64,000 nt of DNA from Ambrosia x helenae (Eukaryota > Streptophyta > Magnoliopsida > Asterales > Asteraceae). Below the pieces are notes generated by a model. That model was not told the DNA's origin. It did no database searches and saw only the letters and a list, made by a program, of their open reading frames with translations. Numbering within the stretch: the first letter of the stretch is position 1; each line of letters begins with the position of its first letter. A program made the translations under genes and the position numbers. The stretch lies in contig CM061223.1 in the NCBI GenBank assembly GCA_030844895.1, positions 35,311,435 to 35,375,434 on the forward strand. Direction: 5' to 3'. Positions 21,948-34,158 of this stretch are shown one piece after another.

Positions 21948-22923
21948 ATGGCCATCACTGTTGATCTCACCTTGCTCTCTGATTCCAAGGAGGATTACTT
22001 CTTGGACACTACACCTGAGGAGGACCCTCATCCCGTTGCTCTTGCTCATCCCGATCCTGTTCCCTATGAGGCTCCGGATTACCCATATGATAGCGTGGGA
22101 TTCATCATGGATGACTCAGACGAGGACGTGGACCCCCAACCTACTGACCATCATGTCTCTGACAATGATGTGGATGATGACGCCCCACCTGCCATTGATG
22201 ACCTAGGCCTTCACCCGGAGGCTATCCCAGCTAACATGGGCGATGCTTAGTTGGGGCGGGAGGGGGCAGCCGACCCCCCCGAATTTTCACGTAGAAGTTC
22301 CGATTATATAGTATTCGTATAGAAAATTTTGGAAATATAGGGTTTCGACCCCCCGAAACTGGTTTTCGACCCCCCCGAAACTAGTGACTTCCGAACCCCC
22401 GAACCTTTGGGTCAAGCTTCGCCACTGCCAGCTGAGGACCCAGCCCCAGGTGAGGATCATCATGAGGCACATCCCGCTCCTGGCCATGTGCTGTCCTTTC
22501 GCACTTTCTGCTACTTTTCGGGTGGTAGACGCTATGCGTGCACTCCCCGGAAGCACGTGTGCCAGCATGTTGTTCTTGGTATCCCTGTTCTTGTCCATGT
22601 CCCTATCGAGCCCGCCGACCCTGTGGTCCATGACGAGCCTAACATCCCCGTTGACCCGATACATGAGGATCCGGCTGTGGAGGCACCTGTGCCCAAGCAT
22701 GAGCCACCACGCAAGTTGCGGAGGTGACTTGGCTCATAGAGATGAGGATGACGACGTTGAGGCTATGACTCTGGGAGGATCTTCCGGCCGTCCACTACAC
22801 ATGGAGAGGGGTGTTCTCTTGTTTCATGACACACAGTTGGTTAGCATGGGCCTACGGATTCGAAAGCTGAAGGAGCGCGCTGAGGAGGAGGAGCATGGGA
22901 GACTTGCTATTGTGTTGGGATGA
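21948..22923 (+). pseudogene. Gag-position ORF of family D, copy 1, broken
   Basis: Starts MAITVDLTLLSDSKEDY with a very acidic, proline-rich N-terminal region. It is interrupted after about 100 codons by a roughly 180-bp insertion (22247-22428). It resumes in the same frame to a stop near 22727, while the C-terminal part is readable in a neighbouring frame: LAHRDEDDDVEAMTLGG, SGRPLHMERGV, then a charged, helix-like segment (LRIRKLKERAEEEEHGR). The same ordered features occur in copy 2 at 26629-27508. I do not recognise a standard capsid domain or zinc knuckle. It may be the N-terminal extension of a gypsy gag whose capsid part was lost. Confidence 0.6.
22247..22428. mobile_element. Small insertion with GGGGCGGG / CTTCGCCACTG ends
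   Basis: Present in copy 1 and absent at the matching place of copy 2 (near 26890). Starts TTAGTTGGGGCGGGAGGGGG and ends AAGCTTCGCCACTGCC. The inside has three CGACCCCCCGAA-type words. No clean TSD seen; boundaries approximate. Confidence 0.45.
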
Positions 22924-23128
22924 GTAGAGGCGGAGAGACGTGTAGATGTGTTAGAGCAGAGGGTCACGGAGCTTGACTAACAGATGAGATCTGTCATCAC
23001 TGCTCTTGCTGCTACTTTTCTGGCACCTCTAGAACTGCCGCTGAAATTGGTTCGAGTGGCATCATGACGTGCAATTGCTTCAGCAATCACCCTGGCCAAC
23101 TCAGCAGGAGTGGACGGGATTGCCTCGC

Positions 23129-26100
23129 TGTGACAATAGTCAACGAACTAGGTCAACATCCGTACGCTTTTCATGTACTATTGTCATTATATGTGCATCT
23201 TTACACATTTTGCATACACTATCTCCCCCTAAGTCTAGTGAAGCAAGAGTTAATCAGAAAACTCAACATGGAACACTTGTTTAGTCATACAACACCCGGA
23301 AAAATCACCAAACAAACATTTCATGAGGTTGCTACACCCTAACACGTGATAATTCACCTCTAACACATGTAAGTAATTACAAGGATCACCATAGGTTATT
23401 ATCCAACACAAACCCGATATCTATGAAACAAATACATGTTGATGTCATCATTTCACCCTTAACAGGATTTAGTAAGATTGGATAACTTGAGTTATGAATC
23501 AACAAACCTAACTCTTTGGTACAAAAAGAGCGATCACACTTGATTGGATCACCAAAGACCATCAACACTCGACTAAGATGTTCACTACTCCTACCAAGAC
23601 CTATCACAATGGTATCCTAACCAATTCACAACAATACCATTAATATAGGTAGCACATACACACGGAAATTCACACACATATGAACACAAACCTTAGTTAT
23701 TTTAACTAAACAAATGGAATCATTCCTTACCTTTGATCATCACCCTTATCCATTGATGTCACCCTTATGTGTCACGACTAGCATCATTTGATTGGGACTC
23801 AACATAGAGGCACCCCAAGACAAACTAATCCTTCCCCTTGGTAACAATCGGCCGAAGACTAAACACACCTCACAAGTCGCTATCACTTGACAACAAAGTT
23901 TCTTATACTAACAAAGGCCTAAAGCATCACCACAACTCTTGATCACCCTTGCTTCCCTTACCAAAAGTACTAGGATATCACCTCCAATTTGTGGCCATAA
24001 GAAACAAACAAAACACCTTATGTATGACACCATTTCTTATGCTAAAATAGGCATAGGACAAGAACTCTTAATCTCATGAGTTAGCATGACAAAACTTCCA
24101 CAATTAGATGTGAAGTAATCGACCAACTATCCACCCAAACCTATGAGAGGTCACCATCAAAGGAATGTCCAAACCTTGTGAGGAATTAGCACCATGACAT
24201 CACCAATACATACACTTATCACTTGATCCTTACCCAAAACACCAAATCCTCTTCCTTTGTCCTTACATTGGCCGCTAACCCCCCCCCCCCCCATCATATG
24301 TCCCTTTCACATAAATTGCAAGTACAATTACCTTGGGAACAAAGCACCAATCGGATGTCATGAGGAAACAAGAGGGAACCATCACTTTCACCTAGATTTT
24401 TGTCACTTCTTCTTGTCTTATACTCGGCCGAAGGAAAGCATGAATGAAAGCTCATGATAGTTGTCAAACTTACACTAGATTTGGAAAGAAACAAACCTCT
24501 AAAGCCATCCCTTGATGTGTCAACCCACCCCTTATACCCATACCTATCCTCAATCGGCCAAGATCAAGGAAAAGACAACAATCACAAGTCCTTTTCTTTC
24601 ATGACACCATGACTAGTATGCTTAAACAATGCTCCATCCAAGATGCCTAACCCTTCCTCTATTGATTTTGTCTCCTTCTTTGTCGATCCCCTATATAAGG
24701 AGGCTTCATTTCACTCTCAAATGCCACACCAAACACTTCCTTCTATCTCTAAAACTTTTGGATACTACTCCATCCTAGTCGAAGCATTCCAAGCCTTGGA
24801 GAAGATTAGGAAGCTATCCAACCTCAACCATCTTTTGGTAAGATCTCTATGCCCCTAAACCTTGATCTTGTTCATTCTACTCGACCTTGTTCGACCTTTG
24901 GTTCAATACAATCGCATGATCACACACATTACACACAATGTCTTAGTTTATAGTTGTTTTAACACAACCACGATCTGCCCTTATGATAGCTTTGAGAAAT
25001 CGAGCCATGCTTTTCGAATCAATGCATAACTTAAATCATCAAGTATAAATCGGTTTTCATAAATAAAAAACCCACTTGGCTTATATTGAAAGCTAAGGCT
25101 AACAACCATGGTGATTAAACTCGATTTTCTCACAAAACTCACAAACATGTCTTATGATAACTTTATGAGGCCTTGTCAAGCTCAAAATAATCAAGTTTAG
25201 TCCATTAAATAATCGGCTTAAAGACTTATGAAATGAGTTATAATCGGCTACCACATACTAACATATGTTAAGCGAAGTTAGAACATGTGTTAGCATTGGC
25301 TTGAAAGGAATGATGGTCTAAACACATGTTAAGGTACTTATTTTATCACAAATCAATCACACACGATGGATTGGGAACTACTTGAACCCATGACTACTTG
25401 AAAAGGGTCCATTTTATCACTATCAATGTTTCCAAACACTTTACAAGCACACTAAGGGTCCTCACAAGTACAAAGTTATGGCCTACATACATAATAACCG
25501 GGTCCACAAATGTCGGGTGAACAACTTGTATGATAAACAATGAGAACTGGTGAATTTACCGTGCTCCTAATAAATCATAGGTAAAATAGTAGTGGGACGG
25601 TAGCTATCTCACAGTTACACCTTCACTAGACCACACATGACTCTATCAGGTGAGTTCTCACGGCCCCATTTTACTACTTTTCATTTCAGGGGATAAACAT
25701 GTTTCAATACTAGTGTCATTTACGAGTGTGTGTACATTCTATCATGACTGCCATGTGGAACATGAGACATATTGGTTCATGAGCTCATTAGTCCTCGTAC
25801 AACGTTTACTGTAACAATTAGTTATCACAAGCCATGGAAGACTTTAATAGATCTATTGGGTTGACACCACTACTCTTGGTTAGTCGCTCTAACCAGTTAC
25901 ATACAAAAGAGTGTTAGTATTTTACTATACATACATTGTCTTTAGTGTACAATGTGCGACGCACTACAGGCAAGAGGTTTGGTTACAGGACTCATGGTTC
26001 TCACAGAAACCATTCGCTTAGCTAGCCTATGATTGGTCATACACGAATTACACGATTGTTTTACTTGTTATATTCAAACCCGTGAACTCACCAACATTTT

Positions 26101-26415
26101 GTTGACAAATCTTTTATGCATGTTTTTCAGGTAACTAATGGAGGACAGCGGGGATTTGAGAGAGGGGTCCAAGCAGGCACTAGGTGGTATCATCATGGGT
26201 TGGATTTTTACTATTCTGTAGTCGTTGTGGTTTATGGTTAATCAGTCTATGCACTAGTCTCCAGACAATGTTTCTAAACTTTTAATAAGTTTTATAATAA
26301 TAATAATCATCCTATGGTGGTATCTTTTAAATAAATTATGTGTGTTGCTTGTACCTTGTGCTTGAAAACCTTTCGAGGTTGCATCCCCGTGTTTCCGCAT
26401 TGGCGCGGTGTGACA
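23129..26415 (+). repeat. LTR D2 (family D, 3.3 kb)
   Basis: From TGTGACAATAGTCAACG to GGCGCGGTGTGACA. TATA box TATATAAG at 24692-24699. Better preserved than D1 at its 3' end: the primer site directly after it is intact. A C10-C12 run at 24281-24292 lies in its U3. Confidence 0.75.
25649..26130 (+). promoter_or_regulatory. Leader intron-like structured block, LTR D2
   Basis: Donor-like CAG/GTGAGTTCTCACGG (25649-25663). Perfect palindrome ATAGATCTAT at 25847-25856. Complementary CCGTGAACTCACC at 26080-26092. Acceptor-like TTTTTCAG ends at 26130, 38 nt further. Against D1, the CACAG:CTGTG pair has become CACGG:CCGTG, a compensatory change. Confidence 0.6.
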
Positions 26416-26418
26416 GAT

Positions 26419-26430
26419 TGGTATCAGAGC
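26419..26430 (+). promoter_or_regulatory. Primer-binding site, initiator tRNA-Met (family D copy 2)
   Basis: TGGTATCAGAGC, 3 nt after LTR D2. Complementary to the 3' end of initiator tRNA-Met. Confidence 0.9.
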
Positions 26431-26628
26431 ATAAGGTTATAGCGGACTAAGATTCTTTCGAGTCAAATATAACCTAAAACTATTTTCAAAACATTTTCAC
26501 AAAAATACCACACTGCCTTGTCATGCACCTCTCAAATCTCAAGCTGCTCCACAACAATATACGGGTATGATGATTCATTTTATTTACATACATGTTTATT
26601 TATTTGTATGCATGCATATGACAAGATC

Positions 26629-27508
26629 ATGGCTATTAGTGTTGGCCTCACCATATTGTCTGACTTTGAGCCCAACTATTTGGTTGATGACATACCTGAT
26701 GAGGATCTCCCACTTACCCAGCCTGCCCCTGTCCCATATGAGACTCCTGACTTCCCCCATTCGGGAGGAGGATGGATTGCTGGCTCCGAGATGGACATTG
26801 ACCCAACACCCCTAGTTAGGCGTACCTTGGATGATGATACCAATGATGACATCCCACTTGCTGACCCAGATGTCCATCATCCGGTGATTCCTTCCACCAC
26901 ACCTACTGCCTCGAGCCAGGCCCCGTCTTTCCGCCTTGACTGTACGGGTAGTACCCTTAAGCGGTATACTCCCCATAAGCAAGTGTAACGGACCATGGTC
27001 ATAGCCCTCCCAGCTCGTACTCCGGTTATTACCCGACCCGCTGACCCTGTCCCTACTAGCGAGCCTGTCTTGCCCGCTGTTCCTGTACAGGAGGCACGTA
27101 TCACGGAGGAAACTCTATCGATGGTCGAGCCCTCGCCGAGACTGAGAAGGCGCTCACAGGCCCGCAAACGGCCTTACCTTCCCAGCCTCACCGATGACCT
27201 AGCCCACCGGGATGAGGAGAATGACCATGAGGCCATGACGTTGGGAGGATTATCCGGGAGGCCACTCAACACGGAGCGTGGCGTCATCTTGTCCCACGAC
27301 GCGTAACTTGTTGAGTTAGGGTTTCGTGTTCGGGAGTTGGAGGTGCGTGCAGTGGAGGCTGAGCGGGGAGATTGTCGATAACATTGGGGAAAGCATAAGC
27401 GGATAGACGCAACGAGGCTTTGGAGAGGAGATTGACTGAGATGACACAGGGGATGCGAGATGCGGTTACTGCTTTGGCTGCTTCATTCCCATCTTCATCT
27501 TCCTCTTA
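26629..27508 (+). pseudogene. Gag-position ORF of family D, copy 2, with in-frame stops
   Basis: ATG at 26629 gives MAISVGLTILSDFEPNYLV. An acidic/proline region follows, then a basic patch (TLKRYTPHK), an in-frame TAA near 26986, and more of the same frame: PRLRRRSQARKR and LAHRDEENDHEAMTLGGLSG. A second stop is near 27304. After it LVELGFRVRELEVRAVEAERGD continues as a charged, coiled-coil-like stretch. A frame change leads to TEMTQGMRDAVTALAASFPS and a stop at about 27508. Intact length would be about 290 residues. Conservation of the EAMTLGG.SGRPL..ERGV block between copies suggests past selection on the protein. Function unknown. It sits where gag should be, with no capsid or nucleocapsid signature. 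Confidence 0.6.
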
Positions 27509-27781
27509 GCTCATTCTATGGTTGTGTTATGATACTACATTATGTTGTTGATGTTTTATTATGACTATCATGTGATGCTGCCATATTTAGTTATGTACTT
27601 GAAAAGTATTGCGGCTCGTCCGCCCATCTTTTGTACTAAAACTTATGAATCTGACTTATTAGTAGTTGTTATCTATAATGTGTTATGGTTATTTTATGTT
27701 GCCTATTCCTTTGCCTTGTGGTTGTGATTGTTCTGCTATGCGTGGTTATATTTGATTGTTACAATGGTATGAACGACAATA

Positions 27782-27924
27782 TTTATATAACTAGTTGCAC
27801 TTGAAACACTATGATTATTATGGTTAAAACATGCAATCACCTGAGCTTCCAGCCCTTGTAGCTTGAAGGTTTATATAACTAGTTGCACTTGAAACACTAT
27901 GATTATTATGGTTAAAACATGCAA
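27782..27924. repeat. Exact 55-bp direct repeat, 88-bp period
   Basis: TTTATATAACTAGTTGCAC through AAAACATGCAA occurs identically at 27782-27836 and 27870-27924, separated by GAGCTTCCAGCCC...GCTTGAAGG. Recent local duplication. Confidence 0.9.
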
Positions 27925-28640
27925 AGATCTAGCTTTTATGTATACCATCCATACATACATGGCTTTCGGCCGAAGCTTATGCACACCCACATGATGTCAA
28001 TTCACAAATATGTATGTATCACACAATTTATAATGAGAACCTCACTTTCTTAAAAGCCAAAACATGTGTATGTTGAACCCGAAATATATGTGATCATATG
28101 TGTAAGTAATCACACTCAATTTTATGTAAAGGCACTAACACACACACTTACAAACATTCGGTTACCTAATGATGGTCACTAGCGAGTCATTTCAATGTGG
28201 TAAACAATCAGAATCGAGACACTTATTCGCATAAGATTTCGGCTATGCCACTATAACATATGTTAACTTAATCTCAACATGTGTTAGAACCATCTTTTGA
28301 CATTAAATGGTATAAATATATGTTAAAACATTCGTTTTGCTATAAAACAACCACGCATGTTGATATTGGGAATATTCTACACCCATGACAACATGTGGGG
28401 CCTATTTGTTAAACATAGATATGTTTTCACAATAAAACGCCTAAGATTCACAAAACCGTACATATTACAAAGTACACATAAAACAAGTAATGATTGTCAC
28501 ATGCACGAACTATGGCCCACACATAACTAACAAGGGCCCACAAGTCGGGTGAACAACTTGTTTGATAAACGACAAGAATGTACAACTTACTATGTCCTTT
28601 ATAATGACCGGATATGCAAATCAATGTCGGAAGGAAATCC
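27925..28640 (+). repeat. Truncated LTR fragment D3 (family D)
   Basis: Similar to D1 20200-20730 (AATAAAACGCC, TCACATGCACGAAC, CGGGTGAACAA, GACAAGAA blocks) but lacking the start and the whole leader block and 3' end. It follows the internal region of copy 2, consistent with a damaged third LTR of a tandem array. Confidence 0.6.
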
Positions 28641-28824
28641 CGTGATCCACACATGACGAGGCGAGACTCGTCTTTGTGATAAGGGACTTTGAATATGTCT
28701 TGAACCCCGAGGGTATCGAGTGAATGTGAGCAATGTTATGGCCCATGCTTTTGGGACTAACAAGTGTTAGAGGACTCACTTATTTATTGCTCGTCCTATT
28801 GGATTAATTTGAAATCATCTCGAT
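28641..28824. other. Unassigned DNA left of the RTE insertion
   Basis: Contains ACGAGGCGAGACTCGTC, a short inverted repeat. No other recognisable feature. Confidence 0.4.
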
Positions 28825-28838
28825 TGACGTGTCATGCT
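28825..28838. repeat. 14-bp target-site duplication, left copy
   Basis: TGACGTGTCATGCT, identical to 30160-30173, flanking the RTE element. Confidence 0.9.
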
Positions 28839-30159
28839 TATACAACAACAACCTTACCCAGTAAATCCCACAATTAGTAAAGCTAAGAGTAGGGCCTGGG
28901 GAGGGTGGGATGTAGGCAGACCTTGCCCCTATCCTTGCGGATAGAGAGACCGCTTCCAGAGAGACCCCCGGCTCGACAACATACAAACATACAAATGACA
29001 AGCAAACAACACTAAAAAAACTAATAAAAAGCTACCGAGTTTATAGAAACATTAAAAGTTCCACGTATAATACAAAGGTATATATGCCATCAAAAAACAA
29101 CATAATCCATACCCCCCCCCCAAAAAAAAAAAACAAGTGGCCCATACCGACCTCCCACCAGTGAATGAAAAAGTCTAAGCTCCTAGAACCACGCTATGAT
29201 ACAACCTAACCCTCCCTAAAAATCCTTAACCTTAATCTTGTGCCTCCACGAACTCATATCCACGACCATGTCCTCAGAGAGGTGCATCACAACTAAATCA
29301 TGCCTAATCCGCTCATCCCAAGTCAATTTGGGTCTTCCTCTACACCTCTTTCCCTCTACAGTGAGGGTTTCCACTACTCTAACTGCGGCCGTCATTTGCC
29401 TCCTCTTCACATACCTATACCATCTTAATCTACCCTTCGTTATCTTGTCTGATATACTAGCTACCCCTAACCTTTCCCTAATAGCCTCATTTCTTATTCG
29501 ATCTACCCTAGTGTGCCCGCACATCCACCTTAGCATTCTCATTTCTGCTACCTCCATCTTGCGAGCTTGTATCTTTTTGATGGCCCCAAAATCGGCCCCA
29601 TATAACATAGCAGGTCTCACTGCAACCCCATAAAATTTTCCCTTTAATTTAGTTGGGAACCTTTTGTCACATAGAACCCCACTGGCGGCCCTCCACCTTC
29701 ACCAACCAGCTTGTATGCGATGGGTGACATCACTATCTAGCTCCCCATCTCTCTGAACAAAAGATCCTAAGTACTTAAACTTAGTTACATGCGGGACAAC
29801 TTGACCTTCGAGCGAAACTTTAGTATTGTCATCGTGACTTGCACCAGTGAAACCACAATACATGTACTCAATTTTAGAATGACTTATCCTTAAGCCCTTG
29901 CCCTCTAAAGCTACACGCCAACTCTCTAGCTTCTCATTCTAACTTTGTTTGGACTCTGCAACTTACACAATATCATCTACAAAAAGCATGCACCACGACA
30001 CTGACTCCTGAATCGACTTGGACAACTCATCCAAGACAACTGCAAAAAGGAACAGACTCAATGCAGATCCTTGGTGGAGTCCTACCACCACAAGGAAGGA
30101 ATCGGTATCCCCTACAGGTGCGCGAACGCTAGTTTCAGTCCTACTGTACATATCCTTAA
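28839..30159 (-). mobile_element. 5'-truncated RTE-type LINE, minus strand
   Basis: The 3' end (left side) has the plant RTE tail words CAACAACAACCTTACCCAGT and GGGTGGGATGTAGGCAGACC. The right end stops inside the reverse transcriptase, as expected for 5' truncation during target-primed integration. It is flanked by a 14-bp perfect TSD. C9 and A12 runs at 29110-29132 lie in the 3' UTR. Confidence 0.9.
29216..30155 (-). pseudogene. RTE reverse transcriptase C-terminal part, degenerate
   Basis: Minus-strand pieces: 30151-29963 gives the palm region (SVRAPVGDTDSFLVVVGLHQ, GSALSLFLFAVVLDEL, then FVDDIV where active enzymes have FADD). A frame-shifted stretch follows. 29620-29216 gives the C-terminal thumb/tail (LYGADFGAIKKIQARKMEVA, EMRMLRWMCGHTRVDRIRNE, KRCRGRPKLTWDERIRHDL). 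These are hallmark segments of plant RTE-clade ORFs. The catalytic alanine is replaced by valine, the frame is broken at least once and the N-terminal endonuclease is absent, so it is dead. Confidence 0.9.
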
Positions 30160-30173
30160 TGACGTGTCATGCT
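30160..30173. repeat. 14-bp target-site duplication, right copy
   Basis: TGACGTGTCATGCT, partner of 28825-28838. Confidence 0.9.
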
Positions 30174-32425
30174 GATGATTATGGAAATACCAGTTTGGAC
30201 CCACCCATGGCATGTGCATTGGTGGATTCCTGGTACATGATTTCGGTAATTTTGTGAAGCCCTGAATCCTGAAAGGCATATGGACATGTCTACTCTATAA
30301 GGATGCTACCATACCATTTTGAGATGGTCGATCAACTTAGCCTTTCGATTAATGTTAATGGTAGGATCATCTTGTCTTGGCGTTGTTGTGTATGTTCTTG
30401 GAATAGTGAAACCATTTCGACCTTGGGTCGATACTGGTGTTCCCAGATGCTCTCTTATACCCTTGCTCGCGCTAGAGTAAAATTTCGTGTCCTTGACGGA
30501 GACTAGTGGAGACATTATAGAAATGTATTTTGTCAGGTTAGCGTGATTAGTGCCTGACTACTCAAGATGAGCCTGGGAGCTTGCTCATTACACCCATTTG
30601 TGTGCAACTTGAGTTGTTGAAAGCGATGCCTTATGTGAAGGTTCGAGATTCTCGCTTATCATAATATCTCGAAAGATCCTGGAAAGATGGAACCTTAGGC
30701 GAATTGAGAGTTATGGTTCTAGGACTCCCTCCATTCAGATCCATGCATAAGATCTGATAGCCAAATTTGAGGGTAAATGGCCTGTGCTGTTCGGATGTGA
30801 CTCGCTACGTTGCTAATGCCGATAGGGCAGCCGGTGCCCGCCAGGCACATATAACAGGACTAGAACTAGATACCCATGTTTTGGGTAGCCAATGGTGTTC
30901 TGTATGCCTGTTTTGGCGAAGATTAATGTGTCGAGATGTTGTTGAAACCTTATCCTCTGTATGTTGCGGCAACCATTGCGATATTTCATATACCTCATTC
31001 CAGTGTTGACCAATGTGTTGAGGTGATGTGAGCCTCTGGTCATTTGTGTTTGAGTCGGCTTGTAATTCTCGAGGATTGTGGAACTATACAATCGGGGTGT
31101 CGGATATACGCTGTTTACTGTTTGGGAACTGAGGGGTGAAAGTGACGCAAAATCTTTCGATCTCCGTCAGTCCATACTGGGTGTCCTCGCACCATTAACC
31201 ACAATTGCTCATGTGGAAGGTTTGTAAGTTAGTACATAGAGGATTCCAGTCTGTGTGAGGACACGAAAATACCATCCGCTGCTAGCAACAACCTTGAGTG
31301 TCCTCAAGAATGTCGAATGTTCTATGAAGATCACCCGTTTGGTGAGATTCGATTGAGCTAATCAAATTATCATATCGCCTGAGGCGTCTTGTGGCCGTGA
31401 TGTGACACTGGTAATGATTGATCGTTGTTTGGAACCCTCTCATCCTCTACTCATTTGTAGCTCCGATATGAGACACGTAAATACCTACCTATACTCTTAG
31501 AGAGTCGTGGCTAGACACTGGATTGCCAACTTCTTTAATATCAGATTGTAGTAGTCATTCTACCTCAAGTTTGGCAAACCTTGTGCAAAAGCTTGGATAT
31601 TCGATTTGTTATGAGTATGGCTTGTCATTCTCGAATGAACGAATTGAATGCCCTTGATTCAATTGTTCCGCGTTGATACGATTGATGTCTATGGCAAAAA
31701 GAATTTGCGTGCTTCAGCGCCAGAATTCCTATGTGATAGGAATCATCATCCTAGTGTTCGGGGTATGTTGTTCGATGCCCTTTGGAGGGCATACGTGTAC
31801 ATCTCTAGTGCATTGAGTTGCAGACGGAGATAGACACATTCTCTGGCCTGAGTTGTTCCAGAAACGACCAATAGATCTTGCAGATTTGAGGCTGGATGGA
31901 TGAGGTGCGAACCTATTGAGAAGTTGTACGAACAAGGCGCTGGCCTTAGGCACTTAGAATTGGTAATAGGTCCTCGCTGGGAGTTATACCCTGAGAGTGT
32001 GTTGGTAAGCATGGAAATTGTAATGGATCAAAGTCTTGATACTCCAGTGGCACGGACATATCGGTCAGAATTGGTCTCGTGATGAATAAGCTCGAGCTAT
32101 CGCCAGAGCTTAGTGGGACTCTTGATGAATCCTGCACGTTAAGTCTGAGGAAGTGTTGTCACTTCCTCAACTGACTAAATCTAGGTTGACGCTAAAGCTT
32201 TACTTTTTTCAGGAAGCTGAAAGATGTGTTGGATTGGGAAAATCCAAGAGCTTAGTCGTAGCTGGATCATGATATTGTGTATATAGAACGCTGAGGGGGA
32301 ACCTGAGTTCACTTAGGAAAGAGGAGATTGCGTAAAGTGCAAAAATCCTGCCCTGTTCAAGGATACTAATGGAACGGATAAGTTGAACTGAATTCCGGGA
32401 CAGAATTCTCTTAACAGCGGGAGAA
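30174..32425 (+). pseudogene. Decayed Ty3/gypsy pol, integrase C-terminal end readable
   Basis: Heavily mutated sequence leading into LTR E. Around 31848-31905 the integrase-tail words GPELVQETTDKILQIRERL can be recognised through substitutions. 32085-32160 reads like GPVAYRLELPPELSG...LRKCL. 32215-32380 like the PEFTWE...KYPHLF ending of plant gypsy integrases. The order and spacing are right for the C-terminal part of integrase before the 3' LTR. Stops and indels are dense. The part 30174-31800 cannot be assigned residue by residue, though its position implies RT/RNase H/integrase core. The final bases CGGGACAGAATTCTC and GCGGGAGAA are the 3' end and polypurine tract. Confidence 0.65.
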
Positions 32426-34158
32426 TGTGACATCCGGCAAAAATAAGTGTTTTTCCATACGTAATTAGTAAATGTAATTAATAGTAATTAAGTGCAATTC
32501 TAAAATAATTGCATTAATTTAGCCTTTAGAGAATAGCAAAATCCCCATAGGATGCATAGGAATGCATTTGTTTGATTGAAAGCACGGCGAAAGCAAGTGC
32601 AAATAAACTTGTCCGGAACGGATGTTAGTGATTACCTGGTAAGAATTAATTAACCAAAAATAATCCCGAACACCCAGTATGTAAAATAAAGGGTATTTCC
32701 ATGAAATATTATGTGTTTTGGAACTCCAACACCATAAATGAAATTCCAAATAAAAATCTCCCGGTAACGAATAAAGTTCGCATATCGCACCCGATACGCG
32801 CAAAACTTATAAATTCACCCAATTAAAGCCTAAATAACTTACCAATGCCTAAAGTAGTCAATGTTTAAGGGTAATTGAGAGTTGATTATATGTCCGGAAT
32901 AGCTTGTAATAAACACGCGGTAAAATCCCAAAAACCATAACCGAAACACTGAGAATCTAACCATAACAATAGAAGATATTTTGCAACACATGTGGGCCCC
33001 ACTTGAGCCACCTTAGGCCGACCCCTAAATGGTGGCTAGAGCCACCGAAATGCACCCATGCTTGCATGTTATGATTAGGTTCCTAAGCATGCCCAAGTGA
33101 TGTTTTATCAAGTACAAAAGTTAACTTTTATCTAATCTTTCCAAATCTTCCATAATATTATCACAAAAAAAAAAAAAAAAAAAAACCTCCTCTTCCTTGA
33201 AGAAACTTACGGCCATGAGGCCATCTTCACCACCACTCTTTGTTTTCAAACAAGAACACTCATAAATAACCTCCATTACATCCCTAAATCAAGTGTGTTT
33301 GGAAGCTTGGAGCTTAACCCTTCGAAGAACTCACAAAACCCCAACCAAATCAAGAGTTTTTGTCTTCCCTAGGCTTATGCTAGTAAGTAGTAAGCTTCTT
33401 GATCTTGTCTTTTTAATCTTGAAAGTTTATGTTTTCATGTGTTAAAAGCAAGTTGTACATGGGGTAGGGTTATGGATTCTAACATAATAAAAACACATGT
33501 TAATGCAAAAAAAAAAAAATGGGTGTGTTAAGATGATGATTAGGGTCATAGGTTGTTATGTTGTTGTTAATATTTTTGTAAAATCAAAAAGTTAAACATA
33601 CTCTTGCAAATGTTAAAGATCTAAACATATTATGTAACTAGGGTTTTGAATATGAAAGATCATGTGTTTTTGCAAGACTAATATGAGTGTTTAAAAGCTT
33701 GTAAATGGGTCGTAGGGTATGGTCCTTGTTGATAGTGTTTTTGTAAATTTTAAAAGATCACATAAACATATGTTCAATAATGTTTTGGATGGTTTTTTTA
33801 AAATTAACTTGAAAACACTTAAAAGTGACTTTAATCTTCTTAAAATGACCATCTAAGACATGATATTAGGATGGATCTATAAAATGAAACAAGATATAAA
33901 AGTTTCATATTCAAAGTTGCTAACTTTGAAACATCAAAAGTGGACATTTTGGAATAAAACTACCAAATACACTATTATTATCCTTAATAATATTATTATG
34001 GAGTTGTGATAATGTCGGATCATAATAATAATCCATATTGACAAAATTGACAAAACTAATTTACTAGTTTAGTAAGAACTTGTCATTTTTGGAAGAATAA
34101 GGATAAAAATGTAACTTTTAAAAGTTGAGAATGTTATTTGTTAACTTTATAAGTTAGA

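Larger units (their letters stand above)
21735..23128 (+). mobile_element. Internal region of family D element, copy 1
   Basis: 1.39 kb between LTR D1 and LTR D2, with a decayed primer site and a broken ORF but no pol. No clear polypurine tract precedes D2 (GGACGGGATTGCCTCGC), so the exact LTR D2 start is less certain than its similarity to D1 suggests. Confidence 0.6.
26416..27510 (+). mobile_element. Internal region of family D element, copy 2
   Basis: Same layout as copy 1 and clearly homologous from the primer site (AAGGTTATAGCG, ACTAAGATTCTTT) through the ORF. No pol motif. Confidence 0.65.

Noticed and set aside
22287..22700. 137-codon minus-strand frame
   Set aside because: Antisense shadow of the family D gag-position ORF; glycine/arginine-rich by complement of its acidic codons.
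24257..24457. 66-codon frame with a proline run
   Set aside because: Created by a C-homopolymer inside LTR D2.
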